Origin: Bacteroidales bacterium
GTDB taxonomy: Bacteria; Bacteroidota; Bacteroidia; Bacteroidales; WCHB1-69
NCBI GenBank assembly: GCA_016290715.1
Contig: JAEEUY010000009.1
Coordinates: forward strand, 1 to 5,275
DNA length: 5,275 bases
Direction of reading: 5' to 3'
In this document: one piece after another, positions 1-5,275 of the stretch
How positions within the stretch are numbered: the first letter of the stretch is position 1
Layout of the letters: every line of letters begins with the position of its first letter
Program-made: the position numbers and the translations under genes
The notes under the pieces: generated by a model
Databases searched by the model: none
The model's input: the letters and a program-made list of their open reading frames with translations, nothing else
Told to the model about the DNA's origin: nothing

Positions 1-374
1 TCCGCCATATGAAAGAACTCATCGAACAGGGACACGTTTACATTGCAACTCCCCCACTCTATCTTGTGAAAAAAGGCCAGGTGGAACGCTATGCATGGAC
101 CGATGAAGAAATGGCCGAGCTGACAGCCGAATTAACGTCTAATGGCGCCAATGAAACAGGGCTGCACGTTCAACGCTATAAAGGTTTGGGTGAAATGAAC
201 GATGAACAGCTGTGGTCAACAACCATGGACCCTGAACGCAGAACCCTCCGTCAGGTTACCATTGAAAATGCAGCAGAAGCAGATTATATCTTCTCCATGC
301 TGATGGGCGATGAAGTTCCCCCACGTCGGGAATTTATCGAAAAAAATGCCAAATACGCCAATATTGATATCTAA
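1..374 (+). CDS. gyrB: DNA gyrase subunit B, C-terminal fragment (5' end outside window)
   Basis: This is the last 123 codons of a type II topoisomerase B subunit; the reading frame is open from position 3 to the left edge, so the in-frame ATG at 9 is internal and not the start. Gyrase introduces negative supercoils with ATP; this part covers the end of the TOPRIM region and the GyrB C-terminal domain that contacts GyrA and DNA. Diagnostic stretches are YIATPPLYLVKKG, QRYKGLGEMN (about 171-200), QLWSTTMDPERRTLRQVTI, LMGDEVPPRREFI and the terminal ANIDI, which matches typical GyrB ends. ParE, the topoisomerase IV paralogue, is the main alternative but its C-terminus normally differs. The TAA stop at 372-374 is followed after 11 bp by ftsE, so the two are probably cotranscribed. 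No frameshift or lost motif is visible. Confidence 0.94.
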   Translation, partial: RHMKELIEQGHVYIATPPLYLVKKGQVERYAWTDEEMAELTAELTSNGANETGLHVQRYKGLGEMNDEQLWSTTMDPERRTLRQVTIENAAEADYIFSMLMGDEVPPRREFIEKNAKYANIDI

Positions 375-385
375 AATTTTGTTTC

Positions 386-1123
386 ATGTCGGAAGAAATA
401 CTCACCCCCAATATAGCAGAATCAACAAACAGTACGAAACAAGAGAATGTACTGCAACATAGTGTTATACTGAAAAATGTTGATATTTACCAGAAAAAAA
501 TCCCCATATTAACCAAGGTCAATATGGAAGTTAAAAAAGGTGAATTTGTATATTTGATTGGCCGTACGGGTAGTGGGAAATCCTCTATCTTAAAATTATT
601 GTTCGCAGACATCAAGGCTCGCGGCGAAGAGGCCATGTGCGCCGGTTATGATTTGCTCAAAATTAAAACTAAACAAATCCCCTATCTCCGCCGTAAATTA
701 GGTATCATTTTCCAAGATTACCAATTGTTGTCTGACAAGACAGTGGTTGAAAACCTAATGTTGGCTTTAAAAGCAACCGGTTGGAAAGAAAAGAACAAGA
801 TGCTAAACCGTGTTGAGGAGGTGCTGGCCTTGGTACACCTTGAAACAAAGGATTTTAAATATCCGCATCAACTGTCTGGAGGCGAACAACAGCGTGTATG
901 TATTGCCCGTGCCCTGCTCAACCAGCCGGAAATGATCCTTGCGGATGAGCCCACTGGCAACTTGGATCCCATTACTGCTGAAGAAATTTTCCAAATCCTT
1001 CATGATATCAACGAAAATGGAACTTCTATTCTGATGGCGACACACAACTTCACGATGATTGACAAATTCTCCTCCAGAACCATTTGCGTTGAGGATGGAA
1101 AATTGATAGATTCTGGTGTTTAA
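386..1123 (+). CDS. ftsE: FtsE-like cell division ABC transporter ATPase
   Basis: A 245-residue ABC ATPase with all motifs intact: Walker A GRTGSGKS (residues 59-66), Q-loop glutamine Q110 in IFQDYQLL, signature LSGGEQQR (163-170), Walker B MILADE with catalytic E188, D-loop GNLD (191-194) and switch histidine H220. The Q-loop context and TVVENLMLALKATGW match FtsE of Bacteroidota. FtsE binds the membrane protein FtsX, and the pair couples ATP hydrolysis at the septum to activation of peptidoglycan hydrolases. No ftsX lies nearby. The start at ATG 386 is the only one that keeps the first strand (VILKNV); it gives a polar extension of about 25 residues, rich in N, T, S, E and Q, that classical FtsE lacks. 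There is no Shine-Dalgarno sequence. A LolD/MacB-type ATPase is the alternative, but no permease gene is adjacent. Confidence 0.87.
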   Translation: MSEEILTPNIAESTNSTKQENVLQHSVILKNVDIYQKKIPILTKVNMEVKKGEFVYLIGRTGSGKSSILKLLFADIKARGEEAMCAGYDLLKIKTKQIPYLRRKLGIIFQDYQLLSDKTVVENLMLALKATGWKEKNKMLNRVEEVLALVHLETKDFKYPHQLSGGEQQRVCIARALLNQPEMILADEPTGNLDPITAEEIFQILHDINENGTSILMATHNFTMIDKFSSRTICVEDGKLIDSGV

Positions 1124-1125
1124 AA

Positions 1126-1162
1126 CAGATACTCATTTAGCATGCTAAAATGAAGGTATCTG
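1126..1162 (+). promoter_or_regulatory. Imperfect inverted repeat after ftsE, possible antiterminator
   Basis: Just after the ftsE stop, CAGATAC (1126-1132) is complementary to GTATCTG (1156-1162) and TCATTT (1133-1138) to AAATGA (1148-1153), around the centre AGCATGCT (1139-1146). Unpaired bases are A1147 and AG 1154-1155. No T-run follows on the plus strand, so this hairpin is not itself a terminator for ftsE. Its right arm (1147-1161) is the left arm of the next hairpin (1147-1189), so the two folds exclude each other. Read on the minus strand it is followed by TTTT, but no minus-strand gene ends here. An antiterminator role is inference; it could also simply be an RNA 3'-end stabilising structure. 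Confidence 0.5.
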
Positions 1163-1192
1163 AAAAAATATAATAGGTATCTTCATTTTTTT
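1147..1192 (+). terminator. Rho-independent-type terminator or attenuator between ftsE and the glycosyltransferase
   Basis: AAAATGAAG (1147-1155) pairs perfectly with CTTCATTTT (1181-1189). The stem continues with GTATCT (1156-1161) against AGGTAT (1175-1180) using two G-U pairs, for about 15 bp around a 13-nt A-rich loop (1162-1174). The right arm ends in a run of seven T (1186-1192). This has the form of an intrinsic terminator for the gyrB-ftsE transcript. It is A/T-rich and therefore moderate in strength. It ends only 7 bp before the ATG of the next gene at 1200, so either that gene depends on read-through or its promoter lies within or above the hairpin. Confidence 0.6.
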
Positions 1193-1199
1193 GAATATT

Positions 1200-2123
1200 A
1201 TGACACATAATAATATAGGAATCAGCATATTAATAGGAATATACAATTGGGATGTTACACGCTTGATTGCAGATTTGTCAAAACAAGCAGACCATTTGAA
1301 TATCAACTATGAGATTATCCTTTTAGATGATGCGTCCGATAGGGATTATCAATTAACCAATGCCAAATTGGATTTCTTGCCCAACGTTACCTACCTGCAA
1401 AATTGTTTCAATGTCGGTCGTTCTGTTGTTCGCAACACCTTGGCCTCCAAAGCGCATTATCCGTATCTGATTTTTATGGATTGCGATGTGTCGGTTTGTT
1501 GTGATCATTATATTTCTAACTATTTAGAAACCATTAAGATAGCAGAAAATAAGGAACGGTTGGCAGTGGCTGGAGGTGTTGTTTACAGCTCCACTCGCCC
1601 CCCACACGGTAAAATTCTCCGTTGGCAATACGGGCGCAAAAAAGAGCAGAAAAATGCTACTGAGCGCAGTAAGAACCCCAATTACTCCTTTTCCACAGTT
1701 AATTTTCTGATATCCAAAAATGTGTTTGAGGAGGTGGAATTTGATGAAGATTTGGCCAAATACGGGCATGAGGACACGCTTTTCGGCATCCATCTGCTAG
1801 AAAAAGGCATTGTTGTCGAGCATATCCATAACCCTATTCAACACGATGTCCTCTGTTCTACCGAACGATTCTTAACACAAACACAACATTCCATTGATAA
1901 TTTGCTCCTGATTTCTGAAAAGGTGAAAAATAAAAGCGAACTGATCAAAAACACCAAACTTCTTCACACCTACGAGAAACTGAAAAATCAACACAAAATC
2001 AAGTGGTTTATGAAAGGTTACCAACTCTTTTCTTCCCTGATAGAAAAGAACTTGAATTCTGCCCATCCTTCCATTTTCCTTTATAATCTTTATAAACTTC
2101 ACTATTTGTGTCAGCATGCATGA
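1200..2123 (+). CDS. GT2-type (GT-A fold) glycosyltransferase
   Basis: A 307-residue cytoplasmic glycosyltransferase expected to move a sugar from a nucleotide-sugar donor to an unknown acceptor. Visible GT-A landmarks are the first strand ISILIGIYN (8-16), nucleotide-binding LLDDAS with D43/D44, NVGRSVVRN (71-79), the metal-binding DxD motif MDCDV (D94, D96), and FDEDLAKYGHEDTLFG (181-196), whose ED (E191/D192) is the usual catalytic-base site. The last 85 residues or so look helical and basic; no membrane segment or signal peptide is seen. I chose ATG 1200 because the upstream in-frame TTG at 1191 lies inside the T-run of the terminator-like hairpin. No Shine-Dalgarno is visible. The gene ends with in-frame tandem stops (TGA TAA), 21 bp before the protease. 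It looks more A/T-rich than its neighbours, as is common for surface-glycan genes. Donor and acceptor cannot be read from sequence. Confidence 0.85.
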   Translation: MTHNNIGISILIGIYNWDVTRLIADLSKQADHLNINYEIILLDDASDRDYQLTNAKLDFLPNVTYLQNCFNVGRSVVRNTLASKAHYPYLIFMDCDVSVCCDHYISNYLETIKIAENKERLAVAGGVVYSSTRPPHGKILRWQYGRKKEQKNATERSKNPNYSFSTVNFLISKNVFEEVEFDEDLAKYGHEDTLFGIHLLEKGIVVEHIHNPIQHDVLCSTERFLTQTQHSIDNLLLISEKVKNKSELIKNTKLLHTYEKLKNQHKIKWFMKGYQLFSSLIEKNLNSAHPSIFLYNLYKLHYLCQHA

Positions 2124-2144
2124 TAAAACATTAAAAAAATATAT

Positions 2145-4016
2145 ATGAAACGAATTTTATGGATTTCAATAATGCTCTTAATGGTGGGCACTATTTCTGT
2201 CAATGCACAGCATTTGCACAAAGCAATTCCCGATGGACGTGTGGATAGCGTAAGAAATGGCATTGATTTGCCAGAAGGATATACTGGTGCCGGAGTCATC
2301 ATTGGGGTTACCGACTGGGGATTTGACTACACCCATCCTGTTTTTTATGATAGTTTGATGAACAATTACCGTATTTTGCGTGCGTGGGACCAGTTCAAAA
2401 CAGCAGGACCCGCACCAGAAGGATATGATTATGGGACAGAATATGTAGGGAAAGAGGCTTTGCTTGGCGCCCAATGTGATACGAGCAATATATACGGACA
2501 TCATTTCCACGGCACACACGTAGCATCTATTGCTGGTGGTGCCGGTGCTGGTACAAAGTATATGGGGGTTGCTCCCGAAGCAGAGTTCCTGTTCGGTACT
2601 TTTCTTGTTGATGAACAGGCAGTTATTGACATGTGGAATTGGATGTTCAACGTTGCACAAAGCGAAGGAAAACGGTTGGTGATCAATATGAGTTGGGGAT
2701 TGCACTATATGGATAACCTGACAGGAAACGGGCGTTTGGCGCAAGCCATGCAGTCATTAAGCGACCAAGGGGTTGTTTTCGTTACCAGCGCCGGCAATAA
2801 TGGGGATGTCAACTTCCATATAGAACACAACTTCCAGCAAGACACCATTCATTCTGAAATCACTTTTAGTGATGGTATACATTACTGGGGCCAATCCATT
2901 TCCATGACCTCCTCGGAAAATGAAAGTTTCGCCTTTTCTTTCAATATCTGTAACAATAATTATGTTACTTTAGTAGAAAGTCCGATGTACAATACCCTCC
3001 AAGGAAGTGGCTATATAGATACATTTTTAGTTGTAAATAACAGTGATACAGTTTTTTACAATGTAGAAATAGACCAACAAAATATCTATAATCAACGACC
3101 TGAAGTGCGTTTCAGGGTACAATACAAAAATAATTACCGTTTTGTATTGAATGTAACGGCACCTTCCGGGGATTTCCATGCGTGGAATTTGGCTGAGCTG
3201 ACCACCGGCGTTGGCAATTGGGGCGCTGATTTTGTGCGTCCTGAGGCATTCCCATCATGGATAGCTGGAGACAAATATTACGGTATTGGCGCTCCCACCA
3301 CTTTCGATTGCACCATTGCTGTAGCGGCTCACGTATCACAATCCGTCAATAGCAACGGCAATACCGTAGGTGGATATATTGCCGATTTCTCCAGTTACGG
3401 AATCACTATTGACGGACGACAAAAACCTGATATTTCGGCACCTGGCCGTGAAGTGATTTCTGCCAAAAATTCCTATACAGATCAATCTGTTATGGGCTTA
3501 TCACCCATTGAGTTTGAGGGTCGTACCTACCAATTCTGCAAAGCATCGGGAACTTCCATGTCTTCTCCTTTTGTCGCCGGCGTAGCGGCACTTCTGTTGC
3601 AAGCCAATCCGACCCTGACCGCTGAACAAGTGAAAGATATTCTGTTGCGTACGGCACGACAGGATAATTTTACTGCCTCCAGTGGGTCTATCCTTTTCGG
3701 CGCCGGCAAAGTAGATGCCTACCATGCAATTAGGGAGGCTTTAGGAATCAGTGGATTAGCTGAAATCCACTCCTTCTTAAACCAATACTCGGTATATCCG
3801 AATCCAGCACAAGATGTTATCTATATTTCCACAATTAACAGCGAAGATAACACCATGGTTACCTTATATGACATAAATGGGAAGATGTTACGGAGAGAGC
3901 ACATAAAGCAAGGTGTTAATTGTATCAATACAACAAACTATAAATCAGGATTGTATATATTAAAAATATCTAATAGCAAGAAAGAATTGGTGAAAAAAGT
4001 TGTGATTACCCGCTAA
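2145..4016 (+). CDS. Secreted S8 (subtilisin-family) serine protease with T9SS C-terminal sorting domain
   Basis: A 623-residue exported endopeptidase. Domains in order: a signal peptide (residues 1-21, hydrophobic ISIMLLMVG, likely cut after VNA); a subtilase catalytic domain (about 45-535); and a type A T9SS sorting domain (about 548-623) starting YSVYPNP, with LYDINGK, SGLYILKI and terminal KKVVITR. The catalytic residues are present: D57 in GVTDWGFDYTHP, H122 in HGTHVA, oxyanion-hole N218 in SAGNNG, and S471 in GTSMSSP. Two things are odd. The stretch between N218 and the conserved DFSSYG/KPDISAPG block holds an insert of roughly 160 residues (about 228-385), and no propeptide is evident between signal peptide and catalytic domain. 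The protein should pass the inner membrane by Sec and the outer membrane by T9SS, then be surface-anchored or released. The start ATG follows an A/T-rich leader (2124-2144) with no Shine-Dalgarno. It is probably cotranscribed with the glycosyltransferase. The substrate is unknown. Confidence 0.94.
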   Translation: MKRILWISIMLLMVGTISVNAQHLHKAIPDGRVDSVRNGIDLPEGYTGAGVIIGVTDWGFDYTHPVFYDSLMNNYRILRAWDQFKTAGPAPEGYDYGTEYVGKEALLGAQCDTSNIYGHHFHGTHVASIAGGAGAGTKYMGVAPEAEFLFGTFLVDEQAVIDMWNWMFNVAQSEGKRLVINMSWGLHYMDNLTGNGRLAQAMQSLSDQGVVFVTSAGNNGDVNFHIEHNFQQDTIHSEITFSDGIHYWGQSISMTSSENESFAFSFNICNNNYVTLVESPMYNTLQGSGYIDTFLVVNNSDTVFYNVEIDQQNIYNQRPEVRFRVQYKNNYRFVLNVTAPSGDFHAWNLAELTTGVGNWGADFVRPEAFPSWIAGDKYYGIGAPTTFDCTIAVAAHVSQSVNSNGNTVGGYIADFSSYGITIDGRQKPDISAPGREVISAKNSYTDQSVMGLSPIEFEGRTYQFCKASGTSMSSPFVAGVAALLLQANPTLTAEQVKDILLRTARQDNFTASSGSILFGAGKVDAYHAIREALGISGLAEIHSFLNQYSVYPNPAQDVIYISTINSEDNTMVTLYDINGKMLRREHIKQGVNCINTTNYKSGLYILKISNSKKELVKKVVITR

Positions 4017-4018
4017 TT

Positions 4019-4705
4019 CTATTTCCAACGCAACGCAAGCGTAACACCATAACTCTCGTTTTCAAGGTAGTTGCGGGGTTGTATTTGTGGGGTGATTTGC
4101 AACGACAAATCTTCGGAAATATCAAAGTAGAAAAGATGGGCATCCACGGCAGCATCCACAATATTCAGCAAATAGATAATCGCCGTCGCTGCGATGCTTA
4201 ATTCCATATTCCGTTGGTAATATTTCTTGGTGGTAAGAATATTGTCATCACTATAATTGGCAAGCTCAGGAGACGGTATGCCATAGCCTTCTTGCATTCT
4301 GCAACGATATTCCTTTTTATAGATGTTCATTCGGGTGGCAAAACGATAAACAAAATAGGAAGATGTTGCCAGTCCCGCGTAGATAATAGGCATCTTCCAC
4401 CATTTTTTATTATAAATCTGCCCTGCTCCAGGAATAACGGCAGAGAGAGCAATCGCTATTTTAGGATTATGCTTTTTGGTTAGAATAGAATCAGTCGTGT
4501 GGCCGCTAATCACCTCTTGGGCATGGATTGTATCTTCCATGGAATAATTTTCGAATATAACGTGACGTGACTGATTCTGAGTGGTATCAACAATTCGGCG
4601 ATTGGTATCCAAAGATTGAGCACTGCCATAAAATGGGACGGTAAAAAAAAGACATAACAGCAACGCTGGCAAAAAGTAGAAAACGGGCTGATGCTTCGTA
4701 AACAT
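4019..4705 (-). CDS. DUF5683-family envelope/membrane protein (parB neighbour)
   Basis: A 228-residue protein of unknown function. It has an N-terminal hydrophobic export segment (about residues 10-29, ending GSAQ; signal peptide or anchor), a polar linker (about 30-79), and the DUF5683 core: NPKIAIALSAVIPGAGQIYNKKWWKMP (80-106), whose PGAGQIYN is the family hallmark. A hydrophobic helix follows (about 107-122), then a Tyr/Lys-rich loop, then NMELSIAATAIIYLLNIVDAAVDAHLFYFDISEDLSL (about 167-203) with a further membrane helix, and a beta-like tail ending GVTLALRWK. I prefer ATG at 4705; a GTG at 4708 would add one residue. The gene starts 11 bp after the parB stop on the same strand, the arrangement often seen in Bacteroidota, and probably shares its transcript. 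The linker has three D-[ST]-[AILVMT] sequons (40-42, 58-60, 72-74). No lipobox is seen. A link to chromosome segregation rests on context only. Confidence 0.88.
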   Translation of the reverse strand: MFTKHQPVFYFLPALLLCLFFTVPFYGSAQSLDTNRRIVDTTQNQSRHVIFENYSMEDTIHAQEVISGHTTDSILTKKHNPKIAIALSAVIPGAGQIYNKKWWKMPIIYAGLATSSYFVYRFATRMNIYKKEYRCRMQEGYGIPSPELANYSDDNILTTKKYYQRNMELSIAATAIIYLLNIVDAAVDAHLFYFDISEDLSLQITPQIQPRNYLENESYGVTLALRWK

Positions 4706-4716
4706 CACATTATAAA

Positions 4717-5275
4717 TTACTTAGATAGTTGGGCAATAATATATAATAGCTCATCATTGGATTTAAAAGGAATGGCAATTTTCCCTTTTCCCGTAACATC
4801 TTTAGAAATAGTTACTTTCGTTTTTAACCGGGAAGAGAGTTCATTTTTGAAAGAGACCACCTCATTCGATAATTTAACGGTAACTTTTTTGAGGGCGGGC
4901 TTGATCTCATTAGAGATTTTTTTTGCCAATGCCTCTGTTTGGCGCACTGACAATCCATTGCCGAGAATTTCCTTCAGCATTTTATTTTGGATTTGTTCAT
5001 CATCGAAAGCGACGATAGCCCGTGCATGTCCCATAGATATTTGATTATCGCGAACGGCGATTTGTACTTCTTTAGAAAGTTTCAGTAATCGCAAATAATT
5101 GACAATTGTTGTCTTGTTCTTGCCGACCTTGGCACTCAACTCATCTTGGCTCAAGCTGCATTCATCTAAAAGGCGCTGATAGGAAACGGCGATCTCAATG
5201 GCATTTAAATCCTCCCGTTGAATATTTTCCACTAATGCCATTTGAATGGAAAGGATATCATCAACGGAGCGAACA
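4717..5275 (-). CDS. parB: Chromosome-partitioning protein ParB, C-terminal part (5' end outside window)
   Basis: The frame stays open to the right edge, where VRSVDDILSIQ precedes the in-frame ATG at 5241. That ATG is internal, because MALVENIQREDLN is the conserved end of the ParB N-terminal CTPase domain. Counting from that Met, the visible parts are ENIQREDLN (5-13), which contributes to nucleotide binding; the central helix-turn-helix for parS recognition (LSQDELSAKVGKNKTTIVNYLRLLKL, about 30-55); SMGHARAI (69-76); a variable linker; and the C-terminal dimerisation domain (about 134-174, ending YIIAQLSK). The GERR box and earlier CTP-binding segment lie outside. ParB loads at parS as a sliding clamp and works with ParA in origin segregation; parA is expected just upstream, beyond the edge. 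Noc is a paralogue but is typical of Firmicutes. No parS site is recognised in the window. The TAA stop is 11 bp before DUF5683. Confidence 0.93.
   Translation of the reverse strand, partial: VRSVDDILSIQMALVENIQREDLNAIEIAVSYQRLLDECSLSQDELSAKVGKNKTTIVNYLRLLKLSKEVQIAVRDNQISMGHARAIVAFDDEQIQNKMLKEILGNGLSVRQTEALAKKISNEIKPALKKVTVKLSNEVVSFKNELSSRLKTKVTISKDVTGKGKIAIPFKSNDELLYIIAQLSK

Noticed and set aside
9..11. ATG at 9 as the start of a small protein
   Set aside because: The frame is open upstream and reads Arg-His-Met in the typical GyrB context, so the Met is internal.
163..180. parS-like match around TGCACGTTCAAC in gyrB, considered because parB is in the window
   Set aside because: It shares only the CACGT core and lacks the palindromic flanks of parS; other CACGT occurrences in the window are no better.
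1169..1174. TATAAT in the loop of the terminator-like hairpin as a promoter for the glycosyltransferase
   Set aside because: Bacteroidota promoters normally use TAnnTTTG at -7 with TTTG near -33; neither is present at suitable spacing, and A/T-rich loops give TATAAT by chance.
1191..1199. TTG at 1191 as the glycosyltransferase start
   Set aside because: It lies in the T-run of the hairpin and adds only three residues before an ATG at 1200 that directly precedes the first conserved strand.
2178..2744. 188-codon open frame on the minus strand, antisense to the protease
   Set aside because: It lies wholly within the catalytic domain of a clear subtilase, has no recognisable motif, and its composition (many C, H, I and S) is that of a shadow frame.
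3750..3771. 8-bp inverted repeat (AGTGGATT / AATCCACT, 6-nt loop) inside the protease gene
   Set aside because: It falls at the linker between catalytic and sorting domains and has no T-run on either side, so it is neither a terminator for the protease nor for the opposing operon; probably chance.
4214..4483. 89-codon plus-strand open frame inside DUF5683
   Set aside because: It is opposite a well-supported gene with family motifs; the translation shows no domain and no plausible start context.
4691..5044. 117-codon plus-strand open frame across the DUF5683 start and parB
   Set aside because: It is antisense to the parB C-terminal domain; a shadow frame without domain features.

Overview
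The window looks like a piece of a Bacteroidota chromosome, probably order Bacteroidales or a near relative. Several independent features support this: a GyrB ending of the Bacteroidota type, a FtsE of the Bacteroidota type, a secreted protease with a type IX secretion (T9SS) C-terminal sorting domain, a parB-DUF5683 gene pair, and no clear Shine-Dalgarno sequence before any start codon (upstream regions are A/T-rich instead). The T9SS tail implies that the organism has a working type IX secretion system.

Layout. The plus strand carries four genes: the 3' end of gyrB (1-374); ftsE (386-1123), 11 bp later; a 76-bp spacer with nested inverted repeats that could form a terminator or attenuator; a family 2-type glycosyltransferase (1200-2123); and, 21 bp later, a large exported subtilisin-family protease (2145-4016). 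The minus strand carries parB (4717 to beyond the right edge, 5' end missing) and then a DUF5683 membrane/envelope protein (4019-4705), 11 bp downstream and probably in the same operon. The protease and DUF5683 genes converge, with only 2 bp between their stop codons. There is no gene-free stretch over 300 bp, and no RNA genes, insertion sequences, CRISPR arrays or attachment sites are visible.

How the genes may relate. gyrB and ftsE are housekeeping genes (DNA supercoiling and cell division). parB belongs to chromosome segregation, and DUF5683 is a frequent partner of parB in this phylum with no known role. The glycosyltransferase and protease form an accessory-looking pair between these two housekeeping blocks. 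The protease (4 sites) and the exported part of DUF5683 (3 sites in 35 residues) contain the Bacteroidota O-glycosylation sequon D-[ST]-[AILVMT]. This makes envelope glycosylation a reasonable but unproven theme.

I do not see a convincing new multi-gene system. The points most worth checking are the mutually exclusive hairpins before the glycosyltransferase, the unusual architecture of the protease (large insert, no visible propeptide, Asp-Trp-Gly at the catalytic Asp), and the sequon cluster in DUF5683.
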